Source: Syntrophomonas sp. (GTDB lineage Bacteria; Bacillota; Syntrophomonadia; Syntrophomonadales; Syntrophomonadaceae). Taken from it: a stretch of 64,000 nt of DNA. Shown one piece after another: positions 54,616 through 63,523 of the stretch (its first letter is position 1; each line of letters begins with the position of its first letter). Location: the NCBI GenBank assembly GCA_016841245.1, contig JAENZN010000003.1, forward strand, positions 62,001-126,000, read 5' to 3'. A program made the translations under genes and the position numbers. The notes under the pieces were generated by a model. It ran no database searches, was not told where the DNA came from, and saw only the letters and a list, made by a program, of their open reading frames with translations.

Positions 54616-55119
54616 ATGGAATACAAGGTTAAGAAAAAGCAGCAGAATAGCAAAACATGCCTGGTTTGCGGATTGAAAAATGAATATGGACTCAAAGCTT
54701 CTTTTTATGAATTGGAGAACGATGAACTTGTGGCTGTGTTTAGACCGCTGCAAGAACATCAGAGTTATCCGGGAAGGCTACATGGAGGAATAGGAGCAGC
54801 AATATTAGACGAGACTATAGGCCGAGCCATCATGATAAAACATGAAAATCTTTTTGGAGTTACCGTAGATTTGAATTTGAAATATAGAAAAGCTGTGCCA
54901 CTGGATGAGGAATTGAGAGTCGTTGCCCGGATAACCAGGGATACCAGCAGATTGTTTGAAGGTTCAGGAGAAATATTACTAAAAAATGGCCAGGTGGCCG
55001 TATCTGGACAAGGAAAATACATGAAAATACCAATGGATAAAATGAGTGAATTGGATGCAGAAGAACAGGAATGGAAGGTATCATCAGCAGATAATGACCC
55101 AATTACCATCGATATATAA
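54616..55119 (+). CDS. PaaI-type hotdog thioesterase
   Basis: This 167-residue single-hotdog protein has the family core GRLHGGIGAAILDETIGRAI followed by GVTVDLNLKYRKAVPLDEELRV, as in PaaI/YigI-like acyl-CoA thioesterases. A CLVCGLKN pair of cysteines near the N-terminus is common in a clostridial subgroup. It may hydrolyse stray acyl-CoAs. AAGGAG precedes the second of two adjacent ATGs. Confidence 0.88.
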   Translation: MEYKVKKKQQNSKTCLVCGLKNEYGLKASFYELENDELVAVFRPLQEHQSYPGRLHGGIGAAILDETIGRAIMIKHENLFGVTVDLNLKYRKAVPLDEELRVVARITRDTSRLFEGSGEILLKNGQVAVSGQGKYMKIPMDKMSELDAEEQEWKVSSADNDPITIDI

Positions 55120-55172
55120 TTTTGTTGATAATCGAAGGCAGTAGTTAAGAAGTTACATTGGAAGGAATTTAT

Positions 55173-55595
55173 ATGGAAAATGTGAAAAAAATGATAGACG
55201 ACAGAGTACATAAGTATTACTGGAATAATGATTATAATTGTGCAACAACAATGCTCAAGATATTAGGGGAGATACATGACGTGGAATTACACCAACAAGC
55301 ATTAGATGCAGCACTCGGTATGCATGGTGCAGGTCAGTATGGTGCACAATGTGGGCTGGTTGAAGGAGTACTTATGTTTTTGGGGATATATGGGAGAAAA
55401 AATAACATTAAGGATCCGGAAACGATAAAAAGATGTTATCTTTTTGCAGATGAATTTAATAGAGAATTTAAGAGTTTATACTGCAGCAAGTTAAGGCCAC
55501 AGGGATTCGAACCTGAGAATCCGCCTCATCTCTGTGAAGATTTAACCAGGAGAGCAGTGAAATTTGCAGCTCAATTTATAGATAAAATTAATTAA
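55173..55595 (+). CDS. C_GCAxxG_C_C family (putative redox) protein
   Basis: This 140-residue protein shows the spaced-cysteine pattern of the C_GCAxxG_C_C family: YNCATTML, then GAGQYGAQCGLVEG, then single cysteines in KRCYLF, LYCSKL and HLCEDL. These proteins are found with anaerobic redox enzymes and may bind an Fe-S cluster or haem-like group; function is unproven. GGAAGG precedes ATG 55173. Confidence 0.82.
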   Translation: MENVKKMIDDRVHKYYWNNDYNCATTMLKILGEIHDVELHQQALDAALGMHGAGQYGAQCGLVEGVLMFLGIYGRKNNIKDPETIKRCYLFADEFNREFKSLYCSKLRPQGFEPENPPHLCEDLTRRAVKFAAQFIDKIN

Positions 55596-55626
55596 AATAA
55601 TTCTTACTATTGTCTATATATAAATC

Positions 55627-56478
55627 TCAACCGATGATTTTCCCCCAGATATTCATATCTTCAATATTACCCATAATGCTGCAGTTATTCACCATGCGGC
55701 CTCCGTAGCGATATCCTTTTTTGCTTAATACTCGATTAATACCGGGGGATATGGCTCTGGCCAGGCTGAAAAGAGTTATATAACCTGAACCCCGCAGATC
55801 TTCTTCCAGTAGATCAATAAGATGACCGTTCAGACCCTGTCCCCTGAAGTCGGGATGGGTAAGGCAGTCGGTAATCTCAGCATTTAGCAGGGTTTGATTG
55901 CAGTCGGCTGATGCGGTACACACGATTTCACCATCGAACAGCGCTATTTTAAACAGGTATTGGCCGGTTATGGCCTTTTTGATATATCGGGGATCGTGCA
56001 CGGGAGTTGGGTAAGTATCAAAGTGCTTATCCATAAAAGCAGCCAGAGCGGGGGTGTCAGCTTCAGAGACATTGCGTATGGTATATTTATTGAATTCACC
56101 AGGTGATGTTTTTTTATTTGTATCCTGCAGTGCTTGATGTAAAATATGATCTTCTTCAGCTGTGTGCTTGCTATTTCTGCGCTCTGAATCACAAAAATAG
56201 GAGAAGCAGCAGGCCTTTTTGCCTCGAAAGTATCCTTCGATAACTCCCTCCTGGATAAACGCATGCTGCTCTAAATATATTTTCTCCTGTTCCTGCACAT
56301 AGGCAATGATTTTACCGGCCTGGGTTTGATGGCTGACCCTTTTAAGCTGCTCGATGACTTTATCCATATTACCGGCATAATTTAAAAGTATTAATCTTTG
56401 ATTGTAATGGTCAGAAAGATATTTTAGATAATGATCGTCTGCCCTTATTTCGCTGTCATGGGTGCGGGTACACATCAA
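55627..56478 (-). CDS. ablB: Beta-lysine N6-acetyltransferase
   Basis: This 283-residue protein has a C-terminal GNAT domain (TIRNVSEADTPALAAFMDKHF and LTHPDFRGQGLNGHLIDLLEEDL acetyl-CoA loop) and the AblB N-terminal half with CCFSYFCDSERRNS. It acetylates beta-lysine from the aminomutase to N-epsilon-acetyl-beta-lysine, a compatible solute. It overlaps the end of the kamA gene by four bases. Confidence 0.9.
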   Translation of the reverse strand: MMCTRTHDSEIRADDHYLKYLSDHYNQRLILLNYAGNMDKVIEQLKRVSHQTQAGKIIAYVQEQEKIYLEQHAFIQEGVIEGYFRGKKACCFSYFCDSERRNSKHTAEEDHILHQALQDTNKKTSPGEFNKYTIRNVSEADTPALAAFMDKHFDTYPTPVHDPRYIKKAITGQYLFKIALFDGEIVCTASADCNQTLLNAEITDCLTHPDFRGQGLNGHLIDLLEEDLRGSGYITLFSLARAISPGINRVLSKKGYRYGGRMVNNCSIMGNIEDMNIWGKIIG

Positions 56479-57743
56479 GTAACCTCCATTGAGTAACGTT
56501 TCTGCATCCTTATGTTGCTGCGCGGGATGAGATTGATTCTATCTTCAGCAAATAGTTTTTCAATGCCCCGGGGGGGTTTATCTCGGTATTCTTCACACAG
56601 GCCGCAGTTCTGGCAGGAATCACTTTTATCCTTAGGTTCAGTATAGGCACATATGATTCCCTCATAGTTTCTAAGAATAACTTTATCGTTGGATTGAGAA
56701 ATCATATATTGAGGGGCTACCGGAATTTTTCCTCCACCACCCGGAGCATCAATAACATAAGTAGGAACTGCAAATCCTGAGGTGTGCCCTCTTAACAACT
56801 CCATAATCTCCAAACCTTTGCTCACTGGAGTTCTAAAATGCTCGATTCCGGTGGATAGGTCACACTGGTACAGGTAATACGGTCTGACCCTGATTTTAAC
56901 CAGGTCATGCACCAGCTTTCTGATAATATATGGACAGTCATTAACCCCTCTCAATAGAACGGTTTGGTTTCCCAAGGGGATTCCGGCGTCTGCCAGTTTT
57001 TGGCAGGCTTCCCGGGATTCCCGGGTAATTTCATTGGGATGGTTAAAATGAGTATTAAACCAAATGGGGTGATGTTTTTTCAGAATACTGCACAGATCAT
57101 CGGTAATTCTCTGGGGAAGAACTACTGGAGTCCTGGAACCGAAGCGGATCACTTCAACATGTTTGATAGCCCGCAGTTTTTCCAGGATGTCTTCAATAAT
57201 TTCATCTTTAACCAATAGGCTGTCGCCGCCGGAAATAAGCACATCTCTAATCTGGGGAGTCTTATCAATATAATCGATAGCTTGATCTAGATCTGCCTGG
57301 GGCATAGTTTTATCAGTAGTGCCAGCCATTCTGCGCCGGGTACAGTGCCGGCAGTACATGGCACATTGATCCGTAATTAAAAATAGTACTCTATCGGGAT
57401 ATCTGTGAGTAATCCTTTTTACTGGTCTATCTTCATCTTCATGAAGAGGGTCCTGCATATCGCATTGGGCTGCTTCTATTTCCATGGGTATAGGAATAGC
57501 TTGTTTGCGAATGGGATCAGCCGGGTTATCAGGAGCCATTAAAAGAGCGTAATAGGGAGTGATCGCCATTCTTAAATTCTCCAGGCATCGTTGTACCCCT
57601 TCTTCCTCTTCAATGCTGAGCTGTACCACCTGTTTTAATTCTTCCACGCTGCTTATCCGGTTTCTTACCTGCCATTTCCAATCGTTCCACTGATCTGGGG
57701 TTACATCTTTCCACAGGCTTATATCAGTATATTTCCTTAACAT
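56475..57743 (-). CDS. ablA: L-lysine 2,3-aminomutase
   Basis: This 422-residue radical SAM/PLP enzyme has the CxxxCxxC cluster site (Cys127, Cys131, Cys134), the SGGDSLLV SAM motif and DAPGGGGKIP holding the PLP lysine. A C-terminal zinc-type CxxC...C cluster (CQNCGLCEEY) is present, as in clostridial KamA. The following ablB identifies the pathway as N-epsilon-acetyl-beta-lysine synthesis rather than lysine fermentation. A decayed copy of its 3' third lies at 51946-52205. Confidence 0.95.
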   Translation of the reverse strand: MLRKYTDISLWKDVTPDQWNDWKWQVRNRISSVEELKQVVQLSIEEEEGVQRCLENLRMAITPYYALLMAPDNPADPIRKQAIPIPMEIEAAQCDMQDPLHEDEDRPVKRITHRYPDRVLFLITDQCAMYCRHCTRRRMAGTTDKTMPQADLDQAIDYIDKTPQIRDVLISGGDSLLVKDEIIEDILEKLRAIKHVEVIRFGSRTPVVLPQRITDDLCSILKKHHPIWFNTHFNHPNEITRESREACQKLADAGIPLGNQTVLLRGVNDCPYIIRKLVHDLVKIRVRPYYLYQCDLSTGIEHFRTPVSKGLEIMELLRGHTSGFAVPTYVIDAPGGGGKIPVAPQYMISQSNDKVILRNYEGIICAYTEPKDKSDSCQNCGLCEEYRDKPPRGIEKLFAEDRINLIPRSNIRMQKRYSMEVT

Positions 57744-57835
57744 TTTACACCCTTTCCGCCTGGTTGATTATTCTCAGCAAGATATATAATAAAAATACTG
57801 TGTCTTTATTATGTGAATGTAAAAAACATTTTATT

Positions 57836-57964
57836 TGAGGATTTTGCATAATTAATTTTTTTGAATAAGCACTCCTATATATAGTGGATAAATCAGATGT
57901 TGCTACTATATGTCACATTTTCAAAGACGTGTTATATATTTTTTTACATTATGCAAAATCCTCA
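57836..57964. repeat. MITE-like element with 17-bp terminal inverted repeats
   Basis: TGAGGATTTTGCATAAT (57836-57852) and its exact complement (57948-57964) bound 95 AT-rich bases without a gene. It lies between ablA and the HD gene. No clear target-site duplication is seen. It could instead be a long hairpin regulatory element upstream of ablA. Confidence 0.6.
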
Positions 57965-58009
57965 TTTAACTGAACACAACTACAAAGCTTATCTCATAAC
58001 GAAACGATA

Positions 58010-58681
58010 TTATTTTTTTACTAACTTGCCATTCAGGTGTCTCTGACATTTTTGCAGGAAGAATTTCATATTCTCCAATTCTTCCTGCCGGGTCTTTTCG
58101 TTCATATTGCCTCTACCCAGTCGATCACATAAAGACAATAAAGCGATTTCGCCCGGGGATACCTCTTGGATCATATTATCAATATCAGCAAAAGGCAGAT
58201 GTTTGACTACGAAAAGGATCTGCATATGCCACCTGACCATTTGAGATACTTTTCTTACGAATTCATCATCGTCGGTAAATTCCTTTAAAAAAGCTGAAGC
58301 CAGAACGGCACCATGTTTGTCATGGTCATAAGCGGTAATTTTACCTCGGCGGATTCTGGTAGTATGGGCCTTACCCAGATCATGCAAGAGAGCTGACCAC
58401 ATGAAAATGCGGGAGTTCTCACTCAAATGTCTCCCTTCCGCTGCCAAATCTACTACCAAGAGGGTATGCTTCCATACGCTGCCTTCAGGATGGTGAACCG
58501 GGGATTGCTCGACCTTTCTTAAATCCCCCAATAGAGTGAGGGGGTAAGTTTCTATAAACCATCTGTTTTCCATCAACTGCTCTAAATACAAGGAGGGTTT
58601 TTCATCGTTCAGTAAATGTTGTTCCATTTCTGTGAATATTTCATACCCCTTGGCCAAACAGTTCACCCCCATTGGGAACAT
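58010..58681 (-). CDS. HD-domain phosphohydrolase
   Basis: This protein of about 223 residues has the HD motif: SVWKHTLLVVDL (first His), SALLHDLGKAHTT (HD pair) and a later DRLGRG Asp, matching the HD domain found in tRNA nucleotidyltransferases and related metal-dependent phosphohydrolases. No nucleotidyltransferase domain is present. The start is uncertain: ATG 58672 or 58681 and a TTG nearby are all possible. Substrate unknown. Confidence 0.82.
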   Translation of the reverse strand: MFPMGVNCLAKGYEIFTEMEQHLLNDEKPSLYLEQLMENRWFIETYPLTLLGDLRKVEQSPVHHPEGSVWKHTLLVVDLAAEGRHLSENSRIFMWSALLHDLGKAHTTRIRRGKITAYDHDKHGAVLASAFLKEFTDDDEFVRKVSQMVRWHMQILFVVKHLPFADIDNMIQEVSPGEIALLSLCDRLGRGNMNEKTRQEELENMKFFLQKCQRHLNGKLVKK

Positions 58682-58714
58682 TCATAAAAGTAGCTTTCCC
58701 GGAGCAGTTGCCGA

Positions 58715-59290
58715 TTAACCAGGAAAAACTAGCAGATAGATAACAAAGATGAGAAACCCAACGATTACAAAATCAATATCTTGGTATTTTCTTGTGCATA
58801 GTAGATTAAGAACAGAGAACCTTCTATTATTTCCATAAATGTAATCATCGACTTCTTCGTTATATTGCCAATTTTGTACTCGGGTAGGGTCTGATTTCCA
58901 TTTTGGGCTAGCTTCTTTGTGAAAGGTATTGTGTTTTACATAGTTTCCCAGGCATTCTATTTCCAAATATTCATAGTTTTTTTCACTGCTATAGCCTGCA
59001 TCAGCAATGATGTTAGCAGGAAGCTTACCGCCAAGTTCCTTTTTCATTTTTCCCAGATGATCTTTCATACAACTGGTATCCCCGGCATGTTGATGAACGC
59101 TATAACCAATCACGAATTGATTTTCGGCTCCTAATTATATCCAAGCTTTAATTGACCGTTTTTCATATGGTCTTCTTTTATGCGCATAAAGGTTGCATCG
59201 GTATCTGTTTTAGAGTAACTGTTACGCTGTGCCAGCAGTTCTTCTTGAATTTTATATTTCTTCATTCTAGGCAGGTAATCTTCCTCGTCC
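58715..59290 (-). pseudogene. IS1182-type transposase remnant (C-terminal part, frameshifted)
   Basis: The minus strand reads [24 protein letters not shown] and [21 protein letters not shown] in one frame. After a shift it reads AENQFVIGYSVHQHAGDTS and IIADAGYSSEKNYEYLE. These are consecutive motifs of IS1182-like transposases. The C-terminus is degenerate and the N-terminus absent. It is not functional. Confidence 0.88.
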
Positions 59291-59968
59291 CCATATATGT
59301 AAAAAACCGCCTAAACTTAATATCTTAAGCGGTTTCCCCAAACTGTGTTTTCACACAGCTCCTGGTTTTTCTAATAACCAGAAATTATATTAAATGTTTA
59401 TTGTTCAGATTGAAGCTTCCATAAAAATAGCATTATTACCTAGGGCAATAGAAAGATAATTTAGTGGAAGTCTTGCTCATAAATGTGTATCAATTATGAT
59501 ACAGCCCCTTAAAAGTGTTTATCAAAATTGAGATTTACGGCGGGTTTTTTAAGTGGTTTTATTGGGAATACAGCTTTCCCTTTATTAGGACAGTCCAGTT
59601 TATGGTTTTTATTTGAAGGCGTTCTTCTGGCTTTTTCCCCATTTCATAGTCCAAACAGGCGATTACCTTCCGAATTGGTTTAAAGCTCATCGCTATTTTC
59701 ATTAATGGAAAATTATCTTAGATTGACCAATATCAATACTGACATGCAATGATGAGCGGAAAAATCAAATTCCCCTTCATTACTGAGCAAACAATTGTAA
59801 AATGGTGTTTTATCTGAATCCTTTTAAGTAGGCATACCTTTTGCATAATCGTTATTATAGCATCAAAGGGCTTAATAACTCATGACAACGAAGGGATACT
59901 GGTTTTGTTGGAAAGGATATTTGAATTAGTTTAAGTTTATAACATATTACGGAAGGGACGATATCATT
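59291..59968. other. 680-base gap with a hairpin and no recognised gene
   Basis: A hairpin (AACCGC...GCGGTT, 59304-59333) with a T-run on the minus strand borders the transposase remnant and may be a terminator or part of the old element. A 43-codon minus-strand frame from ATG 59690 (MSFKPIRKVIACLDYE) has no family I know. Nothing else is supported. Confidence 0.5.
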
Positions 59969-61120
59969 ATGGCAATAAGTGTTTGTAAGTTGGAAGTATG
60001 GAAAGAAACCGTGACTTCTTTATGCGAAATATTTCCCGGTGGAGCTGTTTTTGCTATAACTGACATTAAAAAGGTTACCTGGAAGACAGCCTCTAAAACA
60101 TTTGATGTAGCAGATATTAAAGTTGGCTCGCAGGTAAGAGCTGGTGGAGCACCCGATCAGGCTATCAAAGGCCAGTGTGAGGCTGTTGAAAAAATCCCCC
60201 GCAATGTTTATGGAATGCGATTAATCATGCATGCCAGTCCCATATTTGAAAATGACGCAGTGGTTGGCAGTATTAATGTTATACTGCCACGCCTGCATCC
60301 GATAGCAACGGCATTTCCTGTTTTCGCTCCGATGATAGCCTCTCTTTTTCTTGAAGGTGCATTCCTGTTTGTAACTGATATGGAGATGATAGGTCTTCGC
60401 CAGTCATCGAGCAAGTTCGATATGCCCGATATTGAAATTGGGAACAAGATTAAAGAAAATCCGGTTATCCACAAGGCTATTAATACCAAAAAGATGGTAG
60501 TAGAAGAAATGGATACCAGTGTACATGGTTTTCCAGTTATGATTATGTGTTATCCGTGTTTTGATGAAGATGACTCTAATCAGATGGTAGGAGTTTTGGG
60601 GTTGGTCCTACCCAGGAAAACCGCTTTTGATTTGCGTGAGATGTCCAATAATCTATCCCGGGGTCTAGAAGAAGTTTCTGCTGCCATGCAGCAATCAGCT
60701 GCGTCATCGGTACAAATAAACGACAATGAGAGGCAACTTAATCAGAAGATTAATGAAATTGGTATTATTTCAGAGGATATTAACACGGTGCTGGACTTTA
60801 TTAAACAGATCGCAGATGAGACTAAATTGCTGGGCTTAAACGCGGCAATAGAAGCAGCTCGGGCTGGAGAAGCGGGTCGTGGTTTCGGAGTAGTGGCTGA
60901 GGAAATCAGAGAACTTTCCGATGAATCAAAAGAAACTGTAGGTAAAATTCGTGCCCTAACAGATAGCATTAAGGAAAAAATAAAGGAAACCACCCATAAC
61001 AGTGAAAGTACTATGCTGGCTACTGAGGAGCAGGCAGCTGCTTCTGAAGAAGTAAATGCCAGTATTCAAGAGATAACCAGTATGGCAGGATACCTGGACA
61101 AAATTGCCAGGGAGATGTAA
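59969..61120 (+). CDS. Soluble methyl-accepting chemotaxis-type protein with duplicated sensor
   Basis: This 383-residue protein has no membrane segment. Residues about 22-105 and about 130-220 are two copies of a PAS/sensor-like unit: [21 protein letters not shown]...MHASPIF...VINVILPR-type pattern against [21 protein letters not shown]...MCYPCFD...GVLGLVLPR. The C-terminal part is a short MCP signalling hairpin with [32 protein letters not shown]. It should signal to CheA/CheW or an equivalent from the cytosol. No che gene is nearby. GGAAGGG precedes the ATG. Confidence 0.88.
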   Translation: MAISVCKLEVWKETVTSLCEIFPGGAVFAITDIKKVTWKTASKTFDVADIKVGSQVRAGGAPDQAIKGQCEAVEKIPRNVYGMRLIMHASPIFENDAVVGSINVILPRLHPIATAFPVFAPMIASLFLEGAFLFVTDMEMIGLRQSSSKFDMPDIEIGNKIKENPVIHKAINTKKMVVEEMDTSVHGFPVMIMCYPCFDEDDSNQMVGVLGLVLPRKTAFDLREMSNNLSRGLEEVSAAMQQSAASSVQINDNERQLNQKINEIGIISEDINTVLDFIKQIADETKLLGLNAAIEAARAGEAGRGFGVVAEEIRELSDESKETVGKIRALTDSIKEKIKETTHNSESTMLATEEQAAASEEVNASIQEITSMAGYLDKIAREM

Positions 61121-61936
61121 GAACTCCAGGAGGAGTAATTTAACAGGCTGCCCGGAACGGTGCGAAGCTTCCTTTAATCAAAGGATTACTTCTCCCCGTT
61201 ATACCCGGGAACCTCGATAAATGGACGAATGAGGCTCCCAGGATATAGTTTAAGAGTAGTATATTGGTTTGCTGCAACCACTGGTCCTTTTTAACATCAC
61301 AAACCAATCAAAAAAATATTCCAATTATGCTTGCGTAAGTACGCCTAATGAATGTCAGCATGTATAAGTGGAGTACGGAAGCAATTCTGTTATAAAGGCT
61401 CGCAGAGTAGTGATAACCTGGGTTTACAATAAATAGAACTAAAGAATTGCTATCTAAGGAAATTGCTTATCGATCTTGCTCAGGAAAACCGGGGCACTAA
61501 AAATTAGTAACCAAACACGCAATAAAAAGATACCGTTAGAGGTTATTTGATCATTCGACGGCAAATGAAAAAACAATCCAAATACTAACATATTTAACCA
61601 TCAAAGGCAAAAAGTTTGCGATAGACCAAACTATGAAGACACCTACCATGAAATAGGCTACCAAGGCATTTCTTTTGTCATTATTCAAAGAACGGGACGA
61701 TCAGGTTGTTATCACTTGTTCAGGAGAAGACCGTTACCGTAGATGGGTAAAAACCAAAGGAATATGTCCATTTCTCAGCCAGAGTATTCTCTTTAACAAT
61801 TAACAATTGATTATGGGAGAAAAAGAAATACTGCAATAACAAGAGTTATTGGAAGCGAAAGTTTATTAAGGGGGGTGATAAATAGCGGAAAGAGCTGTTA
61901 CCTATGAACTATTATTTGAAAAAGGAGTGTATGTAA
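61121..61936. other. 816-base gap with possible gene debris
   Basis: The short plus-strand frame around 61680-61800 (ERDDQVVITCSGEDRYRRW) looks protein-like but is broken upstream by stops and has no start, so it may be a relic. A near-palindrome (GCGTAAGTACGC) occurs near 61332. The start of the next gene has AAAGGAG just upstream. No RNA gene is recognised. Confidence 0.4.
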
Positions 61937-62533
61937 ATGTCAGAAAATTCTCACGGATGGGCGGACCCTTCACCAGCTGGATTGATTGCATTGGCGTTAG
62001 CGTTGTTTTGTTTTTATGCTGTGTTAGGAGGACATGTGCAAGCGACTGCAGCTCCCCTAATAGGATTATGGTTTTTAGGAGGATTTGTGGTCCAGTTTAT
62101 AGTTGCTATAGTAGAATTGAAAAATGGCTCTGTGCAAGGAGGCAATTCATTCCTTTTTTTCTCTGCCATCTTCATGTTGGTTAGCGGAATGGGATACATT
62201 TTTAAGTATTTTGCCGCCATCAATAATTGGCCAATTGATCCAACTATTGATGGTTATGCGTGGATGATTTTAGGTTTAGCCCTCATTGTATGGACTCCAG
62301 CAACCCTGAAAACATCTCCATTGTTTATGAGCATCCTTGTATTGCTGTTAGATGTAGGGATTCCTATGGTTGCCCTTATGAATCTTGGAATATTATCTCA
62401 TTCATTTGCTGCGCCTATCGCCTATATGTGCCTTATCTGTACCGGCTTATCACTCTATTTGTCGGCTGCCATAATGACTAACATCGCCTTCGGAAAATCG
62501 GTGATTCCAATACATGGGCCGATAATAAAATAA
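61937..62533 (+). CDS. GPR1/FUN34/YaaH (AceTr) family membrane transporter
   Basis: This 198-residue protein has six hydrophobic helices and the family N-terminus (DPSPAGLIALALALFCFY in place of NPAPLGL), followed by IGLWFLGGFVVQFIVAIVEL and GNSFLFFSAIFM. Members such as SatP move acetate or other short-chain monocarboxylates, which would fit a syntrophic acid-producing lifestyle. AAAGGAG precedes the ATG. It stands alone. Confidence 0.88.
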   Translation: MSENSHGWADPSPAGLIALALALFCFYAVLGGHVQATAAPLIGLWFLGGFVVQFIVAIVELKNGSVQGGNSFLFFSAIFMLVSGMGYIFKYFAAINNWPIDPTIDGYAWMILGLALIVWTPATLKTSPLFMSILVLLLDVGIPMVALMNLGILSHSFAAPIAYMCLICTGLSLYLSAAIMTNIAFGKSVIPIHGPIIK

Positions 62534-62966
62534 GCAGATTTTAACTTGAAATAATACGAGAGTATTCAAATTCAGCATGAATAAATAGGACTTTATACTA
62601 TACAAATTATATACCAATGTGCTGGGCACATGGATTACTCTCTACTCTTCCTAGATTCCTCTTGTTTTCCTTATGCCCAGAGGGTCCGATTCTATTGGGC
62701 ATAAGGGGTCTTGAGGAAATTTTACTTAAGCTAGAAAAGGAAGCATCCCTGTAATGCTTAAAAACGGTCTTTAAAAAGCAAAGTCATAGTACATCACTTA
62801 ATAACTCAAAAGATCTCTCAATTCCTTTGGTGCGGTTGCTTTTAGTTATTATTTGGTTTTTGGCAACATGACACCAGTGACATGTGCTATAACACACTCA
62901 ATAATCTGGCATGATAATTGCAATCAATTGGTTATTAGCGAAAAATATTGATGGGGGTAGAAAATA
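62534..62966. other. Gap with one large hairpin
   Basis: The only structure is the stem-loop at 62656-62721. No gene is visible in these 430 bases. Confidence 0.5.
62656..62721. ncRNA. Two-tier stem-loop, possible structured RNA or terminator
   Basis: CCTTATGCCCA pairs with TGGGCATAAGG, and an outer TTCCTC pairs with GAGGAA across an internal loop, followed by ATTTTA. It lies about 120 bases after the YaaH-family gene. It may terminate that transcript or be an independent element. Confidence 0.4.
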
Positions 62967-63341
62967 ATTCCTGGAATAATAGAGCCTAACGTCTTAATAG
63001 TATCAGACTGCAATAAGCGTATAAGCAGTAATTTAGGAAGACATTATACCGACCTAGGTGCTGTGGTAATGATTGCAAATATTGAACTGCAGGAGAATAG
63101 ACTGATTATTGAAAATTTTAATGATATGGGAATAAGATATGCATCGATCTGCAGGACCGTGTGTGACAAGAATGAAGCAAGTAAAGTACTGCATAACTAT
63201 CTCTGTGAATGTAAAAAATTTACTGTGGTGATTAATTTAACCAGAGAGGAAAGCGCTGAAAAAATTAGGCTATTAGATATAGTGGACCCGGAAGGTGGAT
63301 TCATCTACACATACGTAATGAGCTGCGATAAATCTCATTAA
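62967..63341 (+). CDS. Uncharacterised protein, possible ATT start
   Basis: The frame from 63063 is open further upstream to TAG at 62958, and the added codons read PGIIEPNVLIVSDCNKRISSNLGRHYTDLGAVV, which looks like genuine protein. The only candidate start with a ribosome site (GGGGG, about ten bases upstream) is ATT 62967. ATG 62951 lies in another frame and could start the gene if a frameshift exists. The conservative version starts at GTG 63063 (92 residues). The product has no membrane segment and three spread cysteines; family unknown. Confidence 0.45.
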   Translation: MPGIIEPNVLIVSDCNKRISSNLGRHYTDLGAVVMIANIELQENRLIIENFNDMGIRYASICRTVCDKNEASKVLHNYLCECKKFTVVINLTREESAEKIRLLDIVDPEGGFIYTYVMSCDKSH

Positions 63342-63523
63342 CTATGAAAGAACGATATCTTTTAGCTGGTCCCGATAAGGGTCTTTACTCTTGGCTCCGA
63401 GAAGGTGATACGATGCCTTCAGGGAGCCCCTATAAACAAATAATTCGAGGTATTAATATTTAGTATAATCATACGAATTGAAAGCTCAGGTAGCTTAATA
63501 AATACATGCCAGGAGTGAATCTT

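Noticed and set aside
61121-61300. Possible riboswitch-like GC-rich stretch after the chemoreceptor
   Set aside because: I could not match it to any riboswitch consensus and no regulated gene follows closely.
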